Notes: generated by a model from the letters alone, not told the origin. Counted from the first letter of the stretch, positions 1 to 5,794 are shown. The stretch is 10,667 bases of DNA from Candidatus Omnitrophota bacterium (GCA_015486615.1 WFRI01000034.1:1-10667); one strand, 5' to 3'. Translations and numbers: made by a program.

Positions 1-357
1 AAAAAAGTTTCGGCTGAAGTACACAAACTATATGCCGATCCGTATGTAAAAAACCGACGGGGTATTTTTGAGTATATTTTAGGCGGTTCGGTTGATACAA
101 AGTTGCTTAATGTTCGTGTCTTTGATGAAGCGACCAAAAAAGCAGTTTACGAAAGACAAACTGCTGAAGCTAAAGCAAAAGGAATTTCAAATTGCCCGCT
201 GTGCGCCATTGGGCATGACGCCAACAAAAGTAAAATCTGGCAGTTTAATGAAATGGACGCCGATCATGTATCAGCTTGGAGTAAGGGCGGCAGAAGTGAT
301 ATTAAAAATTGCCAAATGCTTTGCAAAACCCATAATCGAGCAAAAGGTAATCGGTAA
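1..357 (+). CDS. HNH endonuclease, C-terminal part (DUF262/GmrSD-type), 5' truncated by window
   Basis: The frame is open from base 1, so the gene starts upstream of the window and only about 118 residues are visible. The last 60 residues form a zinc-supported HNH nuclease: a CPLC knuckle (codons near 193-204), the MDADH segment carrying the catalytic His (265-267), the Asn of IKNC, a second Cys pair (CQMLC) and the closing HNRAKGN. The stretch before it (LYADPYVKNRRGIFEYILGG) resembles the linker that follows a DUF262 NTPase-like domain in GmrSD-type modification-dependent restriction enzymes. That family cuts DNA, often modified phage DNA. The DUF262 part itself is not visible, so that assignment is inference from the linker. 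Downstream genes also look defence-like. An internal TTG at 103 could be mistaken for a start, but the homologous-looking sequence continues upstream of it. Confidence 0.75.
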   Translation, partial: KKVSAEVHKLYADPYVKNRRGIFEYILGGSVDTKLLNVRVFDEATKKAVYERQTAEAKAKGISNCPLCAIGHDANKSKIWQFNEMDADHVSAWSKGGRSDIKNCQMLCKTHNRAKGNR

Positions 358-601
358 ACAAGATAATTGGACTAAAAAGAAACTAATAAATGGGATCAAT
401 ATTTGATAGATAAACGAGAATTAGCGAATGCGATAATAGACTAGATATGTAATGCTTTCTTTGAGTGTGTATACAATAAAATTGACAGAATGCATATAAA
501 TTTTCTTGTTGAAGAAGAATGAAAGTGGAATAAAATAATCCTGGTGGACAGTGGATGAATAAGAGACATACGTCAAAAATATTTCCTTACGAGGAGACTT
601 T

Positions 602-1783
602 ATGAGTTTAATGACCGAGTACATCAATAAGAGATTAGGTGCTAAAGAGTTAGAAGAAGAACTTATGAGTTTGATTTCTAAATACAATAAAAAAAGAAAT
701 TCTTTTTTATTAGTATTTGCAAGCGCTATTGGCAAGCCAATTCCTGACATAGCTCTTTCCCAAGAAGATTATTATATAATTACGGATATATTGCGCAATA
801 CGGAGAGTTTATCCCAAATTGATATTTATTTAGAAACACCTGGCGGTAGCGGTGAAGCAGCCGAGGAAATAGTGAATTACTTAAGATCTCATTTTGATGA
901 TGTATCTTTTGTGGTTTCAGGCGAAGCAAAAAGCGCGGGTACCATAATGGTTTTATCTGGAGATGAAATCTTTATGACGAAGACAGGGAGTTTAGGACCG
1001 ATAGATGCTCAAATGAGAATTGGACGAAGCACGGTGTCTGCTTTTGATTATATGGAATGGATAGATGATAAGCGAAAAGAAGCTGAAGATAAAGGGAAAC
1101 TTAATCCTTTAGATGCGATTATGGTAGCTCAAATAAGTCCCGGTGAATTGAAGGGAGTTTACTATTCGCTAAAGTTTGCTGAAGATTTAGTAGTTGAATG
1201 GTTGAAAAAGTATAAATTTAAGAATTGGAACGAAACAGAAACAAGAAAAATTCCAGTGACAGAAGAAATGAAGGAACAGAGAGCAAAAGAGATAGTGGAT
1301 GAATTAATAAATCATGGAAAATGGCGATCACATGGAAGATCAATAAAGATAGATGATCTTGAAAGTATTAAACTAAGGATAACAAGGATAGACGACGATG
1401 CCGATCTAAAAGATATCGTCTACAGGATACAGACAGTTTGCAGATTATTGTTTACTACAAGTTCTACGTATAAAATTTTTGCAACTCAAGACGAGAAATT
1501 ACTTAAACAAGCTGTTTCGATGAGCTCTCCAGTCAAAATACCTAAAACCTCTAAATTGCCCGATGTTGTAGAAATTAATATCAAATGTCCTAACTGTGGG
1601 AAAGTTTATAAGATATATGCGAAGTTTACACCTAATCCCAAGATTGATGAAGACTACAAGAAGAAAGGTTGTATACCCTTTCCAAAAGATAATAAAGTTA
1701 AATGTGATTGTGGATATGAGATAGATTTGGGGGGTATAAGAAACGATTTAGAGGTAAAAACTAGAAGGAAAATGCTTGTATGA
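602..1783 (+). CDS. SDH-family ClpP-fold serine protease with C-terminal zinc ribbon
   Basis: 393 residues. Residues 35-200 carry the ClpP/crotonase-fold signature of the serine dehydrogenase proteinase family (Pfam SDH_sah, related to SppA and ClpP): oxyanion-hole TPGG (79-82), the AKSAGT segment with probable nucleophile Ser111, and SLGPIDAQ (130-137). The WRSHGRSI segment puts His244 where members of this family have a conserved His, a candidate general base. Residues 329-371 form a zinc ribbon: CPNC, then CDC, with a lone Cys357 between. There is no signal peptide or convincing membrane helix, so the protein is probably cytoplasmic. The start is fixed by GAGGAG at 591-596, five bases before ATG. 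A possible promoter (TTGAAG 509-514, TAAAAT 531-536) is weak. The gene lies between an HNH nuclease and a restriction enzyme, so a role in defence is possible, but this is inference. The substrate is unknown. Confidence 0.8.
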   Translation: MSLMTEYINKRLGAKELEEELMSLISKYNKKRNSFLLVFASAIGKPIPDIALSQEDYYIITDILRNTESLSQIDIYLETPGGSGEAAEEIVNYLRSHFDDVSFVVSGEAKSAGTIMVLSGDEIFMTKTGSLGPIDAQMRIGRSTVSAFDYMEWIDDKRKEAEDKGKLNPLDAIMVAQISPGELKGVYYSLKFAEDLVVEWLKKYKFKNWNETETRKIPVTEEMKEQRAKEIVDELINHGKWRSHGRSIKIDDLESIKLRITRIDDDADLKDIVYRIQTVCRLLFTTSSTYKIFATQDEKLLKQAVSMSSPVKIPKTSKLPDVVEINIKCPNCGKVYKIYAKFTPNPKIDEDYKKKGCIPFPKDNKVKCDCGYEIDLGGIRNDLEVKTRRKMLV

Positions 1784-1804
1784 TTTTGTTGAATATGGTA
1801 TAAT
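1776..1804 (+). promoter_or_regulatory. Extended -10 promoter for the 61-residue ORF
   Basis: TTGTAT at 1776-1781, a 17-base spacer and TATAAT at 1799-1804, preceded by TG at 1796-1797 (extended -10). It overlaps the stop codon of the protease gene. Transcription would start near 1811, right at the ribosome site AGAGGTG (1808-1814), which leaves a very short leader. Geometry is good; function is inferred. Confidence 0.5.
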
Positions 1805-1819
1805 TTTAGAGGTGAAACA

Positions 1820-2005
1820 ATGAAAAATAAGAGAAAATACACTAAAAAAGACGAAAAAGAGGCGGAATTAATTAGATTCTTGCATCTTACCAGAAAAGGG
1901 AAATATGCCCAAATCGATGAAAATTCCCTTCCTTATTCCAGGGTAAAAGAAGAAACAGAAGAAATAGAACCCTGTCAAGAAATATACTACTACGGGTTAG
2001 CATAG
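1820..2005 (+). CDS. Small charged hypothetical protein (61 aa)
   Basis: I do not recognise this protein. It is 61 residues, rich in Lys and Glu, with a very basic N-terminus (MKNKRKYTKKDEKEAELIRF), a short helical-looking segment around 10-27 and an acidic then tyrosine-rich tail (EIYYYGLA). No membrane segment or cysteine motif is present apart from one Cys near residue 53. It has a reasonable ribosome site (AGAGGTG, five bases before ATG) and its own promoter-like sequence, so it is probably translated. It lies 36 bases after the protease gene in the same orientation and could be an accessory or substrate of that protease, which is inference from position only. The hairpin-rich non-coding region starts at its stop codon. 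Confidence 0.45.
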   Translation: MKNKRKYTKKDEKEAELIRFLHLTRKGKYAQIDENSLPYSRVKEETEEIEPCQEIYYYGLA

Positions 2006-2270
2006 GAATTAATCCTTACCTTAAATCTTTGCGCGCTAAATCCCGTGCATTGTTGTGCAGGTGTAAATTTTTTTTTGAAGGAAGAATGAGGGGAAAGCGC
2101 ACAGAGTGCGTTTGAGGACATACTTTAAATGGGTGGAGAATTTAGATATTGGACACTGTGTTCAATGAGACTTAGGCTTTTGAAGTGAAACGTATAAAAG
2201 CCTGTAGCCGAATTAATTCCGTAGTTGCGAAGCGACGTTACGGGGAGGAATGTTTGAAACAAACTACCAA

Positions 2271-2297
2271 GCCCTTGACATTTGTAATGTCAAGGGC
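2271..2297. repeat. Perfect 12-bp inverted repeat with 3-base loop
   Basis: GCCCTTGACATT (2271-2282) pairs exactly with AATGTCAAGGGC (2286-2297) around the loop TGT. Neither strand has a downstream T run, so this is a structural hairpin or protein-binding palindrome, not a canonical terminator. Confidence 0.85.
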
Positions 2298-2395
2298 GGA
2301 ACAAATAACCAATTACACTACGACTTCGCCACGATGAGACTGCTCCTTTGCCGTTGGCTGCAAAATTACAAAAACCCCGTCAAGATGGAAATAAC

Positions 2396-2424
2396 TTGTC
2401 TTATAGACAATATAAATATATAAT
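2396..2424 (+). promoter_or_regulatory. Putative promoter for the HaeII-type endonuclease gene
   Basis: TTGTCT at 2396-2401, a 17-base spacer and TATAAT at 2419-2424. The predicted start near 2431 gives a leader of about 65 bases that contains the 3' arm of a long-range stem and a small hairpin (GCTC/GAGC, 2461-2472). The -35 box lies inside the TTGTC/GACAA hairpin. The region is A+T-rich, which raises the chance of a fortuitous match. Confidence 0.4.
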
Positions 2425-2495
2425 TAAACAACGCTATTTAACAAGGCGGCAAAGGGGCGGGCTCGACCGAGCAAAAATATTCAGTTAAAACATTT

Positions 2496-3275
2496 ATGGA
2501 TCAAAGAATAATTGGAATAGTTGATAAACTTGTTAAATATTCTAAGACAAAATTGATTAATCCAGTTGCATTTTTGGCTGCTTTAAATCTGTTGCTAAAA
2601 AATAAAAAAAATTTTACTCGGCAAGAGTTGGAGAATGAGTATAAAAAAACAGTAAGAGAAATAAAGGCTAATACAGGTTCTGATTTAAATATCGGTGGGA
2701 GATTTCATGCTGATACTTATCCGGATCGTATGGCTCGTAAATATAATGCTTTTTTGATGTTATCTGAGGATAAAATGCAATTGCCTCCTTTTATTGTTAA
2801 ATTACCCCAAAAAGCTCAACGGGAGATAAAAGAATTTGTTTTTAAGAGAATTATAGTGGCTCAAAGAAATAAGATTGGTAATATTCAATCTATTGATACA
2901 CATAAAAAAAGGATTCTTTTGGCAGACAATAAAGATAAGTTTATTGAATTCCTGGCGAGAGAATTGCAGCGTTCGGCCAGCAGTTTTGAAGTTGTCTGTT
3001 TTGCGGTTTTGAAGGTTTTTCTAGAGAAATTCGCTTGTAAACTTTATCGCAATTCTAAAACTAATGCTCGTGATACAGGTATAGATATTTCTACTGATTA
3101 TGGAGTGGTTTATCAAATTAAGAAGTTTAAGATTAGAAGGAAAAAAGAAGTCGAAAAAATTTTAAAGGAATTCAAAGTTAATTTTGACCAGAGTAGGATT
3201 GAGGATGGAAAATTAATATTAATTATTGAAGATGTGGATGCAAATTTTAAGCATTTTATAATTTTTGAATTTTAA
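2496..3275 (+). CDS. HaeII-family type II restriction endonuclease (probable)
   Basis: 259 residues, resembling the HaeII restriction endonuclease family (Pfam RE_HaeII). HaeII cuts RGCGCY; the specificity of this protein is unknown. The N-terminal half (1-150) has conserved-looking blocks such as NPVAFLAALNLLL (22-34) and DTYPDRMARKYNAFLM (73-88). The C-terminal half carries a plausible PD-(D/E)XK core: Glu165 in a helix (SSFEVVCFAVLKVFLEKF), Asp197 (TGIDISTDYG) and the QIK of VVYQIKKFK (207-209). A final strand (GKLILIIEDV) precedes the end. There is no clear ribosome site before ATG 2496. Normally such an enzyme has a partner cytosine methyltransferase, but none lies on either side. The gene is visibly A+T-rich compared with the right half of the window, suggesting transfer. 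Assignment is from recalled family features, not a search. Confidence 0.62.
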   Translation: MDQRIIGIVDKLVKYSKTKLINPVAFLAALNLLLKNKKNFTRQELENEYKKTVREIKANTGSDLNIGGRFHADTYPDRMARKYNAFLMLSEDKMQLPPFIVKLPQKAQREIKEFVFKRIIVAQRNKIGNIQSIDTHKKRILLADNKDKFIEFLARELQRSASSFEVVCFAVLKVFLEKFACKLYRNSKTNARDTGIDISTDYGVVYQIKKFKIRRKKEVEKILKEFKVNFDQSRIEDGKLILIIEDVDANFKHFIIFEF

Positions 3276-3304
3276 AGAGTAGAAATAATAAAAAATAATT
3301 ACTT

Positions 3305-3784
3305 ATGCCGGATTTTTTGGATAAGTTCCGCAATAAAGTTATAACCTCAGTTTGGAAAAAGCCGCAGGATTCTAAGGTAAAGAATATAGACGACAGGATT
3401 GCTTTAGGGGTGCTTTTGTGGGCTGTGGCTGAGGCTGACAATAAATTTCTGCCTCAGGAAAAGGCGCAGATAAAACAAATTCTTATCTCCTACAGCAAAA
3501 TCCCGCCGGACGAAGTTGATTTAGTTTTGACAGCAGTAAACCAGGCTAATGAAGAAAGGATAGATATTTATAAATTCAGCCATAAGGTCAGCGAGAATTT
3601 GGCTTATCCGGCAAAACTTGCCATTATTGAAGATTTGTTCAGGGTTGGCTGTGCAGATAGAGACTTAGACGAAAGAGAAGTTGAGCAAATAAGAGAAATC
3701 GCCGGCCTTTTTAACATCTCCCACAAAGATTTCATAGACGCAAAGGTAAAAGTAAAAAAAGAATTCGGAATAAGTTCAGTTTGA
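3305..3784 (+). CDS. TerB-like (tellurite resistance TerB family) protein
   Basis: 159 residues, all helical in appearance, with the two internal acidic motifs typical of the TerB domain: AEADNKFLPQEKAQIKQIL (42-60) and CADRDLDEREVEQIREIAG (116-134). These place Asp and Glu residues (for example Asp45, Glu52, Asp118, Asp122) in positions that bind metal in TerB proteins. The family occurs in stress and phage-defence contexts and as small stand-alone cytoplasmic proteins; the reaction, if any, is unknown. There is no signal peptide. The start ATG 3305 lacks an evident Shine-Dalgarno sequence, the upstream bases being nearly all A and T. It lies 29 bases after the restriction gene. It may belong either to the defence block or to the core genes that follow; codon use (GCC, CCG, GGC) is closer to the latter. 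Confidence 0.7.
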   Translation: MPDFLDKFRNKVITSVWKKPQDSKVKNIDDRIALGVLLWAVAEADNKFLPQEKAQIKQILISYSKIPPDEVDLVLTAVNQANEERIDIYKFSHKVSENLAYPAKLAIIEDLFRVGCADRDLDEREVEQIREIAGLFNISHKDFIDAKVKVKKEFGISSV

Positions 3785-3841
3785 CTTTTCCCGCCTTTAT
3801 TCTTTCTTTGTTCCCCGCAGAATTTTAAAGATAAATATTAG

Positions 3842-3870
3842 TTTAAGGCTTGGGGTTTATCTGGTATAAT
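3842..3870 (+). promoter_or_regulatory. Extended -10 promoter upstream of smpB
   Basis: TGGTATAAT (TG 3862-3863, TATAAT 3865-3870) with a weak -35 (TTTAAG 3842-3847) 17 bases upstream. Predicted start is near 3877, giving a leader of about 70 bases before smpB. The motif repeats the TGnTATAAT form seen at 1796 and 10633. Confidence 0.5.
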
Positions 3871-3948
3871 CTCAATAAGATATGGCAAATATATTTTTAT
3901 ATTCAACTAAGGATTACTGTGCCTTTACGGGGTAAATTATTCAGGATT

Positions 3949-4401
3949 ATGAGACAGATAACATTAAACAGGAAAGCCCGGCATAATTACGATGTTTTGG
4001 AAAGTTTTGAAGCCGGAATTGCGCTTAAAGGAAGCGAAGTTAAATCTTTGCGCGCCGGAAAAGTCAATATCCAGGACGGGTTTATCCGCATAGAAGACGG
4101 CGAGGCGATATTGTATAATGTGCATATCTCGGATTTTGAGAAAGCCTCTTACTTTAAAGAGGACCCTTACCGGCCCAGGAAACTGCTCCTGCATAAACGC
4201 CAGATACAGAAACTGTGGGGGTTATCTTCTAAGAAGGGGTTTACAATTATTCCTTTAAAAATGTATTTTAACGACAGGAACTGGGCTAAAGTTGAAGTTG
4301 GGTTGTGCAAGGGAAGGAAAATTTACGATAAGAGAAAAAAAATAAAAGAGAGAGAGACTAAAAGAGAAGCCGAGAGGGCATTAAGAAGATTTAAACGTTA
4401 G
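3949..4401 (+). CDS. smpB: SsrA-binding protein SmpB
   Basis: 150 residues, the normal length for SmpB. The protein binds the tRNA-like domain of tmRNA and carries it into the A site of stalled ribosomes for trans-translation. Recognisable segments are RKARHNYDVLESFEAGIALKG (9-29), GSEVKSLRAGKVNIQDGF, the internal HISDFEKASYFKEDPYRPRKLLLHK block and the basic C-terminal tail KGRKIYDKRKKIKERE, which becomes helical in the ribosomal mRNA channel. The frame stays open to 3850, but the extension would run through the promoter and gives a sequence unlike any SmpB, so ATG 3949 is chosen; only a weak AGGA (3943-3946) lies two bases before it. The gene ends 100 bases before the tmRNA, its RNA partner, which has its own promoter. 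Confidence 0.93.
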   Translation: MRQITLNRKARHNYDVLESFEAGIALKGSEVKSLRAGKVNIQDGFIRIEDGEAILYNVHISDFEKASYFKEDPYRPRKLLLHKRQIQKLWGLSSKKGFTIIPLKMYFNDRNWAKVEVGLCKGRKIYDKRKKIKERETKREAERALRRFKR

Positions 4402-4402
4402 A

Positions 4403-4431
4403 TTGATATTTTCTTTGTTTTGTGATATATT
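4403..4431 (+). promoter_or_regulatory. Promoter of the tmRNA gene
   Basis: TTGATA (4403-4408), a 17-base spacer and TATATT (4426-4431), just after the smpB stop. Transcription would begin near 4438, leaving about 64 bases of 5' leader for removal by RNase P. That leader contains AACAGC/GCTGTT (4448-4453 with 4485-4490) enclosing a GAGAA/TTCTC hairpin. Confidence 0.65.
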
Positions 4432-4501
4432 TACCTTGTTAGAAAGAAACAGCGGGAGAAGTTATTCTCTAACCGGGTAAAAATGCTGTTCTTTTATAAA
4501 C

Positions 4502-4873
4502 GGGGGTGATTGGATTCGACTTAGGTAAAAGGGGCAAAGCCGCATGTCCAGCTGCAGCTGCTGGTTAAACTGCTGTAAAAAAAGTAAACGCAACTCCTTT
4601 TACAGGGGCCTTCGCGGCTCCATTTGCTGGAGTAATGCCTGCTTACTTACCAAACTAAGCAGGGCTTTATGCCCTTTTGCCTCGGGGGGCATAAAGTTAA
4701 TTTAGGGGCTTTTCTGCTTGGAGTTAGCCTTTGTAAAAGCAGAGAAATCTTAAAGGCTGCCTCAAGGAAAGTTTGCTGTTTTTTCTGCCTTGGGTAAGAA
4801 TATAAAACAGATAAGCATGTAGGGGTTTTGTCTTGATTGCTTAAGGACGCGGGTTCAATTCCCGCCACCTCCA
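4502..4873 (+). ncRNA. ssrA: tmRNA (transfer-messenger RNA)
   Basis: The tRNA-like ends pair: GGGGGTG (4502-4508) with CACCTCC (4866-4872, one G-T), discriminator A at 4873; CCA is not encoded. The GATTGGATTCGAC motif follows the 5' end, and the T arm is GCGGG-TTCAATT-CCCGC (4849-4865). All four pseudoknots can be drawn. PK1 lies around 4548-4573. PK2 uses CTTTATGCCC (4665-4674) with GGGCATAAAG (4687-4696), and its loop GCCTC pairs with GGGGC (4705-4709). PK3 uses 4713-4719/4737-4743 and 4726-4732/4752-4758. PK4 uses 4761-4767/4788-4794 and 4776-4782/4804-4810. Helix 5 is CCTGCTTA/TAAGCAGG (4638-4645, 4656-4663). It is a one-piece, 372-base molecule that rescues stalled ribosomes with SmpB, encoded just upstream. 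The tag frame is unusual and listed separately. Confidence 0.93.
4590..4658 (+). other. tmRNA tag reading frame (predicted)
   Basis: Resume codon GCA at 4590-4592 follows PK1 by an A-rich stretch, and TAA at 4656-4658 lies at the loop/stem border of helix 5, the canonical place. The predicted tag is 22 residues, starts ATPFTG and ends AYLPN. Length and end are atypical: most tags are shorter and finish in LAA or a similar small hydrophobic group. A different resume point cannot be excluded, but no other frame gives an alanine start with an LAA-like end. Confidence 0.45.
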
Positions 4874-4986
4874 TTTGCTGCTGCTAAAAAACACCGGCTA
4901 TTAAATGCCCAGCGTTGTATGTCGTAGGTCGAAGGTTATGCAAAATGTCGAAGGTTGATTTCTGATTTTTGTTTCTTACCGGCACC

Positions 4987-5022
4987 CACCTCGGGGGTGG
5001 AACTTTTTTCACCCCCGAGGTG
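4987..5022. repeat. Perfect 13-bp hairpin inside repeat copy 1
   Basis: CACCTCGGGGGTG (4987-4999) pairs fully with CACCCCCGAGGTG (5010-5022) around a 10-base loop ending in six Ts. Copies 2 and 3 keep the two arms only imperfectly (CACCTCGGGG against CCCCTAAGGTG). Confidence 0.85.
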
Positions 5023-5025
5023 TCC

Positions 5026-5045
5026 AAAGCGCGTAAGCGCTTTTT
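5026..5045 (+). terminator. Terminator-like hairpin, repeat copy 1
   Basis: AAAGCGC (5026-5032), loop GTAA, GCGCTTT (5037-5043), followed by TT. With the 13-bp hairpin just upstream it could end tmRNA transcription. The T tract is short and partly inside the stem. Confidence 0.45.
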
Positions 5046-5110
5046 AGCGGTAGCTAACGTTTTTTTAGTGGTAGAAAGGCAGCGTTGGCATTGGAATACA
5101 TCGGTAGTGC

Positions 5111-5139
5111 TTGACAAAATCTAGTTTATGTATTACAAT
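5111..5139 (+). promoter_or_regulatory. Promoter of the RHH/PIN toxin-antitoxin module
   Basis: Consensus TTGACA (5111-5116), 17-base spacer, TACAAT (5134-5139). Predicted start near 5146, immediately at the ribosome site. It starts 15 bases after the end of repeat copy 1. Confidence 0.75.
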
Positions 5140-5147
5140 TTAATACA
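5129..5147 (+). promoter_or_regulatory. Candidate antitoxin operator palindrome
   Basis: TGTATTA (5129-5135) and TAATACA (5141-5147) are exact inverted arms with a five-base spacer. They overlap the -10 box and predicted start of the promoter, the usual place for autorepression by a ribbon-helix-helix antitoxin. Binding is inferred from position. Confidence 0.55.
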
Positions 5148-5160
5148 GGAGGTGTTTAAA

Positions 5161-5382
5161 ATGAGAAATGTTGTAACGATTAGTATACCGAATAGTCTGT
5201 TGAAAAGTCTAACTATCGAAGCAAAAGAGGAGCAGACCTCTCGTAGTGATGTAATCAGAAGAGCACTCAAACAACACTTCTTTATGAGAGATTTTACCAA
5301 GGCTCGAAACAAAGCTATGGCAGAGTTAACGAAAAAGGGTATTGCATTAACCGAAGAAGAGATCTTTGAAAAGGTTTCATGA
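5161..5382 (+). CDS. Ribbon-helix-helix (CopG/VapB-like) antitoxin
   Basis: 73 residues from ATG 5161. The ribosome site AGGAGGTG (5147-5154) ends six bases before it and decides the start over the in-frame ATG at 5128, which lies inside the promoter. Residues 3-40 are a ribbon-helix-helix domain: strand VVTISIPNSLL, helix KSLTIEAKEEQ, then SRSDVIRRALKQHF, the usual helix-turn-helix junction of CopG/Arc-type repressors. The C-terminal 30 residues (ARNKAMAELTKKG...EEIFEKVS) would wrap the toxin. The stop overlaps the next gene in ATGA, so the two are translationally coupled. The product should bind both the PIN protein and the palindrome at 5129-5147 to repress the operon; family knowledge, not shown here. 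Confidence 0.85.
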   Translation: MRNVVTISIPNSLLKSLTIEAKEEQTSRSDVIRRALKQHFFMRDFTKARNKAMAELTKKGIALTEEEIFEKVS

Positions 5383-5768
5383 AAATCCTTTTTGACACAA
5401 ATGTTATAATCTCAGGCTTTATCAGCAGGGGGTATACTTATGATGTTATAAAAGACGCCATTTTCAGACACGAAGTTTATTACACGGACTATTTGCTAAC
5501 AGAGATAAATGAGAGTCTTTCTAAAAAATTCCCACTTTCAGACGAAGCAGTAAACTATATTATCCGTACTATTAGAAGACATTTCATCAAAGGTAAAACT
5601 GCAGAAACAACAGAAGACATCTGCAGGGATTCAAAAGATAATCAAGTCTTAGCCGACGCTGCAAATAATGATATAGATGTTATCATTACCGGTGATAAAG
5701 ACCTGCTTGTTTTAAAGAAATACAAAGGGATAAAAATTATAATACCCAAAGACTACTGGAAATTATAA
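5379..5768 (+). CDS. PIN-domain toxin (VapC-like, COG1569-type)
   Basis: 129 residues, full length for a small PIN toxin. The acidic active-site residues are in place: Asp6 in ILFDTNVIISG, Glu42 or Glu45 in LLTEINESL, Asp87 in DSKDNQVLADA and Asp106 in IITGDKDLL. These hold divalent metal for RNA cleavage; VapC-type toxins cut tRNAs or rRNA and so stop translation. The target here is unknown. It overlaps the antitoxin gene by four bases (ATGA), the standard coupling that keeps antitoxin in excess. The spacing SKDNQVLADAA matches the COG1569 branch better than classical VapC. The active site looks intact, so the module is probably functional. Repeat copy 2 begins 26 bases after the stop. Confidence 0.85.
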   Translation: MKILFDTNVIISGFISRGYTYDVIKDAIFRHEVYYTDYLLTEINESLSKKFPLSDEAVNYIIRTIRRHFIKGKTAETTEDICRDSKDNQVLADAANNDIDVIITGDKDLLVLKKYKGIKIIIPKDYWKL

Positions 5769-5794
5769 TCGCGTGCCCAAGCCCAATCTATCAC

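Larger units (their letters stand above)
2005..2475 (+). other. Hairpin-rich non-coding region, candidate structured RNA
   Basis: No gene is visible in this roughly 490-base gap. It holds an unusual density of self-complementary stems, several closed by three-base loops: 2095-2113 (8 pairs, one G-T, loop AGA), 2148-2166 (8 pairs, one G-T, loop CTG), 2174-2203 (8 perfect pairs, 14-base loop), 2219-2243 (10 pairs, one wobble, two-base bulge, loop GAA), 2252-2264 (5 pairs), 2271-2297 (12 perfect pairs, loop TGT) and 2396-2410 (5 pairs). Two long-range pairings also exist: GGAATTAAT (2005-2013) with ATTAATTCC (2212-2220), and 2343-2355 with 2445-2457 (13 positions, counting G-T pairs). None of the stems is followed by a T run, so they are not ordinary terminators. 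I cannot match it to a known RNA family, and the strand is assumed. Confidence 0.4.
4878..5095 (+). repeat. Modular hairpin repeat, copy 1 (complete)
   Basis: Starts five bases after the tmRNA. The left block is A+T-mixed with an internal direct repeat GTCGAAGGTT (4928-4937, 4947-4956). Next comes TTTCTTACCGGCACC, then two hairpins (4987-5022 and 5026-5043), then two TTTTTAGYGGTAG motifs (5041-5053, 5062-5074), and a tail ending GGCATTGGA. Bases 4892-4997 are identical to 6515-6620 of copy 3. The left end CTGCTGCTAAAAA is an imperfect inverse of the right motif TTTTTAGCGGTAG. No coding sequence is credible on either strand. Confidence 0.9.

Noticed and set aside
92..406. 104-codon ORF overlapping the HNH gene
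   Set aside because: It is another frame of the HNH coding sequence, which has recognisable catalytic motifs.
2005..2220. Retron RNA
   Set aside because: The closing stem and short-loop hairpins are suggestive, but no reverse transcriptase follows; kept only as a structured-region finding.
3850..3948. N-terminal extension of smpB
   Set aside because: It crosses the extended -10 promoter and gives residues unlike SmpB; ATG 3949 yields the standard 150-residue protein.
4618..4880. CTCCATTTGCTG shared by the tmRNA 3' end (4869-4880) and the tag region (4618-4629) as an att duplication
   Set aside because: A 12-base match in 10 kb is expected by chance, and one copy lies in the middle of an intact tmRNA.
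4884..5117. Minus-strand ORF of 77 codons, with a relative at 6411-6656
   Set aside because: Both share a stretch ending in HLIAGVF only because they translate the same non-coding repeat; they lack ribosome sites and run through its hairpins.
5128..5160. Earlier ATG for the RHH antitoxin
   Set aside because: It lies inside the promoter and operator; AGGAGGTG is placed for ATG 5161.
5402..5410. TGTTATAAT inside the PIN gene
   Set aside because: It encodes conserved residues of the PIN domain start (TNVIIS) and has no gene start after it.
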